A stretch of 64,000 nucleotides of DNA from Streptomyces liangshanensis (GTDB lineage: Bacteria; Actinomycetota; Actinomycetes; Streptomycetales; Streptomycetaceae), in the NCBI RefSeq assembly GCF_011694815.1, contig NZ_CP050177.1, positions 7,385,501-7,449,500 on the forward strand. Reading direction: 5' to 3'. A program made the position numbers and the translations under genes. The number at the start of each line of letters is the position of its first letter. Position 1 is the stretch's first letter. The notes under the pieces are model-generated. The model did no database searches, had not been told where the DNA came from, and was given only the letters and a program-made list of their open reading frames with translations. Of the stretch, positions 17,161 through 24,378 are shown piece by piece.

Positions 17161-17361
17161 GACAGCGGGGCAACAGGCGGATCCATGGATGAGACAACAC
17201 CGGATGAGGGGCCCGACGGCACCTCTACGCGTTCCACCAGCTGACCGGCGGCGCCGACCTGACGCCGGGCGACGCGGCACCTGGTTCGCCGAAGCGTTCC
17301 AGGTGGCGTCTGCGAGCGGTTGACGGCCGGGAGGCCTCGGGTCGACAGGGAGGGAGCGGAC

Positions 17362-17700
17362 TCAGGCTGTGGCTGTCGGGTCCGCGGGTTCGGTGGTGCG
17401 GCGGTATTCGGCGTTGATGCGCCGGGCTTCTTCGAGTTGGTCTTCGAGGATCACGATGCGGCAGGCGGCCTCGATGGGGGTGCCCTGGTCGACCAGTTCC
17501 CGGGCGCGGGCCGCGATGCGCAGTTGGTAGCGCGAGTAGCGGCGGTGCCCGCCGGCGGAGCGGAGCGGGGTGATGAGGCGGGCTTCACCGACGGCGCGGA
17601 GGAAGCCCTGGGTGGTGCCGAGTATCTCGGCCGCCCGGCCCATGGTGTAGGCGGGGTAGTCGTCGTCGTCGAGACGGCCGAACGAGTCGCCTGCGGTCAT
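17362..17700 (-). CDS. MerR family transcriptional regulator
   Basis: A 112-residue regulator with an N-terminal MerR winged helix, YTMGRAAEILGTTQGFLR, then LITPLRSAGGHRRYSRYQL, the GGHRRY being the family mark, and a short coiled-coil helix (about residues 75-105). It lacks an effector domain and cysteines, so it resembles the short HspR/BldC-like type more than metal sensors. ATG 17700 has GAGAGAGG at five bases. A perfect 14-base-stem dyad lies 28 bases upstream and is the obvious candidate for its own binding site, or a terminator. The targets are unknown; stress genes flank it. Confidence 0.9.
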   Translation of the reverse strand: MTAGDSFGRLDDDDYPAYTMGRAAEILGTTQGFLRAVGEARLITPLRSAGGHRRYSRYQLRIAARARELVDQGTPIEAACRIVILEDQLEEARRINAEYRRTTEPADPTATA

Positions 17701-17727
17701 TTGCACCTCTCTCTTGGAACGCGTGGA

Positions 17728-17759
17728 GGGGCCTTGGTGCCACTTGGCACCAAGGCCCC
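17728..17759. promoter_or_regulatory. perfect 14-base dyad upstream of the MerR gene
   Basis: CCTTGGTGCC-ACTT-GGCACCAAGG, extended by four further G/C pairs on each side, lies just before the start of the minus-strand MerR gene. It may be the autoregulatory operator of this regulator. Its GC-rich stem and four-base loop would also suit a terminator or a 5'-UTR hairpin. Confidence 0.55.
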
Positions 17760-18694
17760 GAAGGAACTGCTACACCATCTGCCGGCCGTGACACAGCACC
17801 GGCCTTCTGTGTCCGCATGCCCACCCGGGAGAGGATGGGGACTGCGGGGATCGCGATTGCTTGACCGGAGACCACCTCACTGTCGATGTCCTGCGGTACC
17901 CGGGCCCAGTCATTCCGCCCGGGCGATCCTGATGGCGCTCGGCCCCTCCGTTCTTCCCTCTGGGATCAACCATTTGCCAACCGCTGATACTGCGTTTCTC
18001 CGTACTGCTGGTGATACGTACTGCCCGGTGGCCCGTGACGGCGCCACGTCTTCGGCAGCCGGCCCCGTCGCCCGTCCTGCGTTTGCCCTGGCTGGGAACC
18101 CCACTGCCGAACCTCCCGGTGCGCGCGCCCGCAGCCGACGCCTTCACCGAGGTGTTGCTGACCTTCCCGCACTGCTGGGGTACTGCTCACGGCGGCCCCT
18201 GATCACCTCGGGCCACCCGGTCCGGTTGTCAGTCCCGTCGCCGTCCTGTTACCGCTCTGGCTTCGGAACTCCACCACCGAACCGCCCTGCATACCGCAAC
18301 TACTGCACTGCTGCCCGGCAGTTCGTCTCTGCCCGGCCCTGCTGTCCTTCTGGCTACGAGAGAAACCATAACCACAACACCATCCAATGTCTACTCCGGC
18401 CGACATAGATTTCCGCGTGTCCGGTGATGAGGCAATCGGGGCCCACCGGACCGGACGGCCGGGCTGAGGAGGAGGCGTGACCGGCAGGAGGTCCAGGCGC
18501 TGCGACCCTGCGGCGAGAGCGGACCTGATGGAGATCTCGACGCCGCCACCATCCAGCTCCGCGGCCGCGGAGGCCCGCCCGCGGACGCCGCGCATGCGCG
18601 CCCCCGACCTGAACAGCGGCACCGGCAGCTTCGGCCGGCCCGTGCTCAACCCCCTCGTCCGCGCCACCGCAGTGACCCGCCGGGCGCCCGACGC
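17760..18694. other. about 935 bases without an intact gene
   Basis: No reading frame here has both a start with ribosome-binding site and a recognisable domain. The middle part has lower GC than the flanks and contains degenerate direct repeats (see the repeat entry). Around 18490-18560 the plus strand can be read as a short STAS-like piece (GDLDAATIQLRGR), too weak to call. Confidence 0.5.
17958..18281. repeat. three degenerate copies of a 25-29-base block
   Basis: Related blocks occur at about 17958-17982 (CTCTGGGATCAACC...CCAACC), 18086-18112 (CCTGGCTGGGAACC...CCGAACC) and 18253-18281 (CTCTGGCTTCGGAAC...CCGAACC). They are 130-170 bases apart, with weaker similarity around them. The area is gene-free. 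They may be relics of a repeated coding unit or a non-coding array. Confidence 0.45.
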
Positions 18695-19585
18695 TCAGTC
18701 CTCGACAAGGAGTCCGGCGCGGAGGCGGGTCAGGGTGCGCGAGAGGAGGCGGGAGACGTGCATCTGGGAGATGCCCAGGCGTTCGCCGATCTCGGCCTGG
18801 GTCAGTTCCTGGCCGAAGCGCAGTTCCAGGATGAGGCGTTCGCGGTCGCCGAGGGTGGCCAGGAGCGGGGCGAGGCTGTGGAAGTCCTCGACCAGTTCCA
18901 TGGCGGGGTCGCAGGTGCCCACGAAGTCGGCGAGGGAGGTGGTCCGCGTGCCGCCCCGGGAGCTGGTACCGGGGTCGGCGGGCAGGTCGAGCGAGTCGCT
19001 GTGGTAGCCGTTCGCGGCGACGAGGCCCTCGATGACCTCGTCCTCGGTCAGCTCCAGGTGCGTGGCGAGTTCGCGCACGGTGGGGTCGCGGTCCAGGACG
19101 ACCGCCAAGTGGTCCTTGGCGCGCGCCAGTTCGACCCGCAGCTCCTGGAGACGCCGGGGCACGTGCACGGCCCAGCTGGTGTCACGGAAGAACCGCTTGA
19201 TCTCGCCCACGATGTACGGGACGGCGAAGGTGGTGAACTCGACCTCGCGGGACAGTTCGAACCGGTCGATCGCCTTGATCAGCCCGATCGTCCCCACCTG
19301 GACGATGTCCTCCATCTGATCGGCGCGGTTACGGAAGCGCCGCGCCGCGAACTTGACCAGGGACAGGTTCATCTCGATGAGCGTGTTCCGGGCGTACTGG
19401 TACGCCGGGGTGCCCTCCTCCAGCACGCCCAACCGGTCGAAGAACAGCCTCGACAGGTCCCTGGCGTCCCTCGGCGTGATCTTCTCCGCGTCCTCGATCC
19501 GGGGCAGCCCGCCGGTCCGGGCGTCGTCGTCCGATATCGCTGTCCGGCTCCGCGGCGGCGTCGTGGACGGATGGGGCATGGGCAT
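18695..19585 (-). CDS. SigB/SigF-family RNA polymerase sigma factor
   Basis: A 296-residue group 3 sigma factor. Region 2 is at about residues 65-140 (NTLIEMNLSLVKFAARRF, DIVQVGTIGLIKAIDRFE, VEFTTFAVPYIVGEIKRFF), region 3 at about 145-215 and region 4 at 230-290 (LILELRFGQELTQAEIGERL, GISQMHVSRLLSRTL). ATG 19585 follows AAGGAGAG. It is of the type held by an RsbW-like anti-sigma factor and freed through STAS antagonists such as that at 14079-14447; no anti-sigma gene is adjacent. The broken copy at 7855-8259 is its paralog. Likely targets nearby are the catalase, DUF2267 and other stress genes, which is inference. Confidence 0.95.
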   Translation of the reverse strand: MPMPHPSTTPPRSRTAISDDDARTGGLPRIEDAEKITPRDARDLSRLFFDRLGVLEEGTPAYQYARNTLIEMNLSLVKFAARRFRNRADQMEDIVQVGTIGLIKAIDRFELSREVEFTTFAVPYIVGEIKRFFRDTSWAVHVPRRLQELRVELARAKDHLAVVLDRDPTVRELATHLELTEDEVIEGLVAANGYHSDSLDLPADPGTSSRGGTRTTSLADFVGTCDPAMELVEDFHSLAPLLATLGDRERLILELRFGQELTQAEIGERLGISQMHVSRLLSRTLTRLRAGLLVED

Positions 19586-19676
19586 GGTCTCTCCTTGACA
19601 TGGACCGAAGTGAGTGCGGGACCGCCGCGTCTGTTGCCTCCGGGGGACGGATTCCGGGGCTCCGGGGGTCGGTGCG

Positions 19677-20093
19677 TCAGGCGGCCTGGACCAGCTCCGC
19701 CCGGCCGAACAGGAGCGCGTAGCCGGCCGGGAGCTGGGCCAGGATGCCGGTGAGCAGCTCGGGACCCGCCAGGGTGGCGAGAGCGGAGAACACGGAGCCG
19801 GTGTCCCAGCGTGCGACGGCGGGACTGGTCCCGCTCCGGGCGGAAAGGTCCTTGACGAAGCCCCAGCCGGTGAGTGGCTCGGCGGTGGGCACCTGAGCGG
19901 TCAGGACCAGGGCCGCCTCGAGGGGAAGTCGCGCGGCGAGAGCGGCGCGTTCCTGGCCGGTCAGCTGCCGGCCCAGGCCGGCGAGCACGGCACGTGCCGC
20001 GTGGTCGGCGCGTTCCCGGGTGCTGTAGGCCCCCTCGTACCGGATCCTCTCCAGCATCTGTTCGTACGTCATCACCGGGGACTGCTGGAACAT
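19677..20093 (-). CDS. DUF2267 domain protein
   Basis: A 138-residue protein covering one DUF2267 domain: MTYEQMLERIRYEGAYSTRE, ARAVLAGLGRQLTGQERAAL, AARLPLEAALVL and the closing LLTGILAQLPAGYALLFGR. The family is common beside stress genes of actinobacteria and cyanobacteria; its biochemical role is unknown. No signal peptide or membrane segment is seen. The stretch GAGGAGAG lies immediately before ATG 20093, too close for an ideal ribosome site, so the ATG seven codons inside could also be used. Confidence 0.85.
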   Translation of the reverse strand: MFQQSPVMTYEQMLERIRYEGAYSTRERADHAARAVLAGLGRQLTGQERAALAARLPLEAALVLTAQVPTAEPLTGWGFVKDLSARSGTSPAVARWDTGSVFSALATLAGPELLTGILAQLPAGYALLFGRAELVQAA

Positions 20094-20178
20094 CTCTCCT
20101 CGGATGCCTTTCTCGTGCCTGGGCCCGCTCGCGCCGAGGCAGCGCGAACCGGCGTGTGGGGTTGTTGCCGTTCGGGGG

Positions 20179-20215
20179 CGCGGAGGACGAGGCGGTGGAC
20201 GCCTCGTCCTCCGCG
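20179..20215. terminator. hairpin terminator after hsp18
   Basis: A perfect 15-base stem, CGCGGAGGACGAGGC with its complement, around a seven-base loop. It starts 16 bases past the hsp18 stop on the minus strand. Confidence 0.88.
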
Positions 20216-20230
20216 GTGGGGCGGGCCGGT

Positions 20231-20662
20231 TCAGCCGGAGATCTCCCGGGGCGTCGTGGGCCCGTTGACGCTGATCCTGCGGGGCTTGGCGCGCTCGGCG
20301 ATCGGGATGCGCAGCGTCAGCACTCCCGCGTCGTAGTCGGCCTTGATCCGTTCGGTGTCCAGCGTGTCCGCCAGGACGATCTGGCGGGAGAACACGCCCA
20401 GCGGGCGCTCGGCCAGTTCCATCTGGACGGCGTCGGCCCGGGGCGCCGGGCGCCGCTCCGCCTTGACCGTGAGCATGTTCCTCTCGACATCGACGTCGAT
20501 CGCGTCCGGTGCGACACCGGGAAGGTCGAAGGCCACCACGTAGTCGTCGCCGTCGCGATAGGCGTCCATCGGCATCGCGGCCGGCCGCGACCAGGTGCCG
20601 GGGCCCATCAACTGCTGCGTGAGCCGGTCGAGTTCGCGGAAGGGATCAGTGCGCATCAGCAT
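20231..20662 (-). CDS. hsp18: Hsp20/alpha-crystallin family heat-shock protein Hsp18
   Basis: A 143-residue small heat-shock protein that holds unfolding proteins without ATP. It begins [14 protein letters not shown], as does Hsp18 of Streptomyces albus. The alpha-crystallin domain runs from about residue 35 to 135 with [38 protein letters not shown] and the terminal [19 protein letters not shown], which holds the conserved A-x-x-x-G-V-L region and I-P-I anchor. GGAGGTG precedes ATG 20662. It is divergent from rheA, and the operator between them matches the known RheA box, so heat should relieve repression. Confidence 0.95.
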   Translation of the reverse strand: MLMRTDPFRELDRLTQQLMGPGTWSRPAAMPMDAYRDGDDYVVAFDLPGVAPDAIDVDVERNMLTVKAERRPAPRADAVQMELAERPLGVFSRQIVLADTLDTERIKADYDAGVLTLRIPIAERAKPRRISVNGPTTPREISG

Positions 20663-20721
20663 CGCGAAACACCTCCAAAGTCCGGGCTGTACTGCCCATG
20701 CGCTTCGTCTGCCATCCGTTG

Positions 20722-20750
20722 TAACATGTCATCCATTGGATGACAAGCAA
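20722..20750 (-). promoter_or_regulatory. hsp18 promoter
   Basis: On the minus strand TTGCTT and ATGTTA are separated by 17 bases. The whole spacer lies inside the first 19-base RheA dyad, so a bound repressor would exclude RNA polymerase. Confidence 0.65.
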
Positions 20751-20771
20751 GGTGTCATCCAATGGATGACA
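20727..20771. promoter_or_regulatory. two RheA operator dyads
   Basis: TGTCATCCATTGGATGACA (20727-20745) and TGTCATCCAATGGATGACA (20753-20771) both fit the RheA box TGTCATC-N5-GATGACA described for Streptomyces albus. Their centres are 26 bases apart. The first covers the hsp18 promoter spacer. The second lies 18 bases before the rheA start and would mediate autorepression. Confidence 0.93.
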
Positions 20772-20789
20772 CCAGTGAGGAGGGTCCGT

Positions 20790-21458
20790 ATGACAGCCGC
20801 TGACCGGCCCGATCCCGGCGCGGCGCAGGTGCCGGGACCGGTCTCCTTCGCCGCCACCGCAGCCGCGCTGGACGCGATCGACCGGACGCTGCGCACCGCC
20901 CGGGAGCACGCGCCCGACCCGGTCGGCGGCCTTCCGGACCCCCGCGAGGTCCTGGACTCCCTGCTGTTGCTGCGTCACGTACGCGATCAGCTCGCCGCGT
21001 GGGAATCGGGCTTGGTGGAGGTGGCACGTGACGCGGGGGCGAGCTGGGCGGACCTCGCCCACCCGCTCGGGGTCGCCAGCCGCCAGGCGGCCGAACGCCG
21101 TTACCTGCGCCAGCGCCCCGGAGCCGCGGGAAGCACCGGCGAGCAACGTGTGCAGGCGACCCGCGATCGTCGCGCCGCGGATCGGAATGTCACCGCCTGG
21201 GCGCGGGACAACGGCGCCGACCTGCGGGGCCTGGCCGGCCAGATCATCGCTCTCACGGACCTGCCCGCCTCGTCGGAGGACTCGATCCACCGCCTGCGCC
21301 AAGCCCTCGCGGACAGCGACCCCTCCACCCTCCTGGTCCCCCTGGCCGCCGCCGCACCGCACCTCCGACCCCGCTATCCGGAACTCGCCGACCGCCTCGA
21401 CGCCCTCACCGACCACACGCGCCGCCTCCACGGCGCGCAGCGCGGCGTGTTCCCGTGA
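20790..21458 (+). CDS. rheA: RheA-type thermosensing repressor of hsp18
   Basis: A 222-residue regulator placed opposite hsp18, as is rheA in Streptomyces albus. After about 45 residues a helical region DSLLLLRHVRDQLAAWESGL leads into a helix-turn-helix-like segment ASWADLAHPLGVASRQAAERRYLR (about 75-98). The second half is helical and Leu/Ala-rich. ATG 20790 has GAGGAGGG at six bases; longer in-frame starts would cross the operators. In S. albus RheA itself changes shape with heat and leaves the DNA. Assignment rests on position and exact operator match as well as the helix-turn-helix. Confidence 0.85.
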   Translation: MTAADRPDPGAAQVPGPVSFAATAAALDAIDRTLRTAREHAPDPVGGLPDPREVLDSLLLLRHVRDQLAAWESGLVEVARDAGASWADLAHPLGVASRQAAERRYLRQRPGAAGSTGEQRVQATRDRRAADRNVTAWARDNGADLRGLAGQIIALTDLPASSEDSIHRLRQALADSDPSTLLVPLAAAAPHLRPRYPELADRLDALTDHTRRLHGAQRGVFP

Positions 21459-21583
21459 GGCCGGGGCCATGAGGCGCGGCTTCGGCGAGTGGAGCAGGCG
21501 AAAACGGAGACACGGAAGGGAGCGGACGCCGCTGCCACGAGCCCGCCCTGCGGGCAGGCATCGTCTTCGGTACGCGCAGCCGT

Positions 21584-23158
21584 GTGGCTGGGCGGCGCCG
21601 CTCCATCATGGAGCTGATCGCCGACAAGCACGTGGTCGGGGTCGCCACCAACCCCACGATCTTCGCCTCCGCACTGTCCAAGGGTGACCGCTACAACGAC
21701 CAGCTGACTCGCCTGGGTGCTCAGGGGGCGCAGGTCGACGACGCGGTCTTGGCCTTGACCACCGATGACGTGCGCGAGGGCTGCCGGGCGTTCCGTGAGG
21801 TCTTCCGCAGCAGTGGCGGGGTCGACGGGCGGGTCTCGACCGAGGTCGATCCCAGGCTGGCCCGTGATACGGGGGCCACCACCGCACAGGCGGCCGCGCT
21901 GTGGGAGGCGGTGGCCGAGCCGAACCTGTTCGTGAAGATTCCGGCGACCCGTGAGGGATTGGCCGCGATCACCGCCGCCATCGCCCGGGGCATCAGCGTC
22001 AACGTCACGCTGATCTTTTTCCTGGACCGGTACCGGAAGGTGATGGGCGCCTACCAGAGCGGCCTGGAGCAGGCCCTGGAAGCGGGGCTCGACCTGTCGG
22101 GCATCCACTCGGTCGCCTCCTTCTTCGTCTCGCGCGTCGACACCGAGGTCGACCGCCGCCTCGACGCCCTCGACAGTACCCAAGCCCGGGAGCTCAAGGG
22201 CAAGGCCGCGGTCGCCAACGCCCGGCTGGCCTACCAGGCGTACGAGCAGGTGGTGGCCGAGCCGCGCTGGCAGCGCCTGGCCGCGGCCGGAGCCCATGCC
22301 CAGCGACCGCTGTGGGCGTCCACCGGAGTGAAGAACCCGGACTACCCGGACACGATGTACGTCAGCGACCTGGTCATCGCCGGCACGGTCAACACCATGC
22401 CCGGCGCCACGCTGACCGCGTTCGCCGACCACGGCACCGTGCCCGCCCACCCGCCGGCCGCCGAGGACTACGCCGCCGCCGAAGCCCACCTGGCGGTGCT
22501 GGGGGACGCCGGTGTCGACTTCGCGGATGTGACGGACGCTCTGGAGCGCGAGGGACTGGAGAAGTTCGAAGCCAGCTGGGCGGAGCTGGGGGCCTCGGTG
22601 GCAGACGAGATGCGCTCCGGCGCAGGGTCGGCGGCCCGGGCCGCCGACGGTGCCTCGAACAACGTCGGCTCGCTGGCGATCTACCTCAACGACCACTACA
22701 CGGGTGCGACCGGCGGCCTGGAGCTCTTCCAGCGCGCCGCCGGCGCCAAGAAGGGCGGGAAAGAAGAAGTGGTCCTGACGGATCCGGCGCGTCAGGTGGA
22801 GGAGGACCGTGACGCGCTGGCACAGATCATGGCCGACCTGGGTGTCTCCGTCGACCGTACCAAGGTGGCCCTGGGCTGGGTCGCGGAGAAGGCCGGCCGC
22901 TTGAAGACCAACGGCCACCTCTTCTCCCGCTCCCCGCTCAGCGATGTCCTTGAAGCCGAGGCGATGCTTCTGGGCGTCCTGGGCAAGGCAGCGTGTTGGC
23001 GCAGCCTGCGCGCCCTGGCCTACACCGACAGGCGCCTGGACGCAGCGAAGCTGGACACCCTGCTGGAACGCGCCGAGCACCAGAACGCGGCCCTGGAAGA
23101 ACTGCGGGTCGCGGCCGTCACCCGCACGCTGGCCCCCAAAACCCCGCCCAGCAACTGA
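21584..23158 (+). CDS. tal: transaldolase fused to an uncharacterised C-terminal domain, N-terminus apparently damaged
   Basis: A 524-residue frame in two parts. Residues 8-340 are an actinobacterial-type transaldolase: VVGVATNPTIF, NLFVKIPATREGL with the Schiff-base lysine at 118, SVNVTLIF, SVASFFVSRVDTEVD and RPLWASTGVK. Residues about 358-515 form an extra domain (LAIYLNDHYTGATGGLEL, KVALGWVAEKAGRLKTNG, SPLSDVLEAEAMLLGVLGK) that is not part of transaldolase. The usual N-terminal IWLDDLSR motif, which carries a catalytic aspartate, is missing. A related AVWLGG can be read in another frame at about 21579-21596. The only usable start in frame is GTG 21584, without a clear ribosome site. Activity is therefore doubtful. 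Confidence 0.85.
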   Translation: MAGRRRSIMELIADKHVVGVATNPTIFASALSKGDRYNDQLTRLGAQGAQVDDAVLALTTDDVREGCRAFREVFRSSGGVDGRVSTEVDPRLARDTGATTAQAAALWEAVAEPNLFVKIPATREGLAAITAAIARGISVNVTLIFFLDRYRKVMGAYQSGLEQALEAGLDLSGIHSVASFFVSRVDTEVDRRLDALDSTQARELKGKAAVANARLAYQAYEQVVAEPRWQRLAAAGAHAQRPLWASTGVKNPDYPDTMYVSDLVIAGTVNTMPGATLTAFADHGTVPAHPPAAEDYAAAEAHLAVLGDAGVDFADVTDALEREGLEKFEASWAELGASVADEMRSGAGSAARAADGASNNVGSLAIYLNDHYTGATGGLELFQRAAGAKKGGKEEVVLTDPARQVEEDRDALAQIMADLGVSVDRTKVALGWVAEKAGRLKTNGHLFSRSPLSDVLEAEAMLLGVLGKAACWRSLRALAYTDRRLDAAKLDTLLERAEHQNAALEELRVAAVTRTLAPKTPPSN

Positions 23159-23668
23159 TTGCCGCCCGGGCGATTCCTCCGCCTGCACCGTGACAGGTGA
23201 GGGGGATGGCGCCGCTCGCCGGTCGACGTACTCTGCGCACCCGGGGACCGACCTGGCAGCTCGGAGTCTCGCGCTTACCCGCGTCGCGGGTCCGGCAAGT
23301 GGTGCATGGCTTGCTGGGCCTGTTCGAGGGTGAGCGCGGCGCAGGGCAGTGGATGGGTGGCCGGTGTGCGAAGTCCGTCGAGGGTCTTCGCGTCCGTCGA
23401 GTTCTCGGCCAGGTGTCAGGACTGTGGTGCGCAGTTGGAGTGCTGGGGTGTTCAGTCCCTGGTGAGTTTCCGCCGGTCCAACGACGGCCGCCCCAACACC
23501 GCGACCGCAACTGCGGCACCAGCACAGCCCACTGCGCGTCAGAAAGTTCCCCTCGCCCCACACCGAGATCATCACGATGCGGGACGAGGAACAGAACCGA
23601 CTTTCAAAACACGGCGGACCACCGTCTACGGCTCACCGGCCGTAGAACAGTGACCCGAGGGACGTCGG
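23159..23668. other. degraded stretch with a transposase relic
   Basis: No intact gene. Apart from the IS5-type remnant at 23452-23561, only fragmentary frames occur; one minus-strand piece reads LEQAQQAMHHLPDPRRG but I cannot place it. Confidence 0.5.
23452..23561 (-). mobile_element. remnant of an IS5-family transposase N-terminus
   Basis: The minus strand reads MGRGELSDAQWAVLVPQL, the usual start of IS5-family (DUF4096-type) transposases. A frame change then gives LGRPSLDRRKLTRD and a stop, where intact copies continue G-R-P-x-x-D-x-R. About 30 codons survive. No terminal inverted repeats or target duplications were seen. Confidence 0.6.
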
Positions 23669-24115
23669 CTAGTAGTTGAACTGGATGTAACCTCCGATTC
23701 CCGCGTCGCCGCTCTGGCTCCTGCGGATGCACTCGAGCTGAACCGCCGGGTCGGCTCCGGTGTTGCCCAACCAGGTCCAGAGGTTGTAGCCGGGGTCGAT
23801 GTACCGGGCGTCGAAGCGGCCTCCGTTGACGACGATGCGGCAGGCTTCTCCTGCGGCCGCGTGGTTGTTGACCAGTAGATGGACGCTCGGAGACCCGCCG
23901 GGGAGCCACTCGGCCGTCTCGGGGAAGTCGCTCGAACTGAAGCTGCACCGAGTCCATGTGTCCGCTGAACCGCAGTAGAACGTGGTCCTCCACGACTGCT
24001 GGGCATCCGCGGGCCTGGCCACGGCCGCCTCCACGGGCGCCGCCTGGGCTCCAGGTGCCGTGGCCAGGACGGCGCCGGCCATGACGGCGAACAGACTGCC
24101 GATGAACTTTCTCAT
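23669..24115 (-). CDS. small secreted protein of unknown function
   Basis: A 148-residue protein with a Sec signal peptide MRKFIGSLFAVMAGAVLATA...AQA, cleavage expected near residue 26. The mature part has four cysteines (FYCGSADTWTRC, EACRIVV, QLECIRR), which may make two disulfides, and ends GGYIQFNY. ATG 24115 is chosen for the signal peptide; the longer frame upstream is not signal-like. I do not recognise a family. It is divergent from the AfsR-type regulator at 24379, 263 bases away, which could be its regulator. Confidence 0.75.
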   Translation of the reverse strand: MRKFIGSLFAVMAGAVLATAPGAQAAPVEAAVARPADAQQSWRTTFYCGSADTWTRCSFSSSDFPETAEWLPGGSPSVHLLVNNHAAAGEACRIVVNGGRFDARYIDPGYNLWTWLGNTGADPAVQLECIRRSQSGDAGIGGYIQFNY

Positions 24116-24378
24116 TGTCTTCCATCCTCTGGTTGATGCTCCGAGCGAGGAATCGCGCTTCCTTCCTCGCCGGGCCGGCGATCGACCGCCGGCCCGGGTC
24201 GTGCAGGACAGGCGCGACGTGGCGTTGCCCCGGCGACCGGGGCTGGTGGCCACGTCGATGACCTTGTCGTGTGCCGTCACCATGTCGTCATCACCGCGTC
24301 ACCACGGGCGTTGAGGAGGCATTTCCGCGCACGCTATGCTCCGATGGGTTACTTTGGGTGACAAGGGCGGTTCGGGGG

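Noticed and set aside
17161..17361. Short frame from ATG 17185 and a following LYAFHQLTGGADLTPGDAA reading
   Set aside because: Too short and split between frames. It may be a relic, but I could not tie it to a family.
17320..18408. 362-codon plus-strand frame across the MerR gene and the gene-free stretch
   Set aside because: The first third is antisense to MerR, the rest has no domain and no start signal.
18477..18700. Possible STAS-like piece GDLDAATIQLRGR on the plus strand
   Set aside because: Only one strand-helix-like match, no serine motif, no frame extension; chance similarity cannot be excluded.
21374..23575. 733-codon minus-strand frame opposite the transaldolase
   Set aside because: Pure shadow of the plus-strand gene. 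Only its first part overlaps the transposase relic, which was listed on its own evidence.
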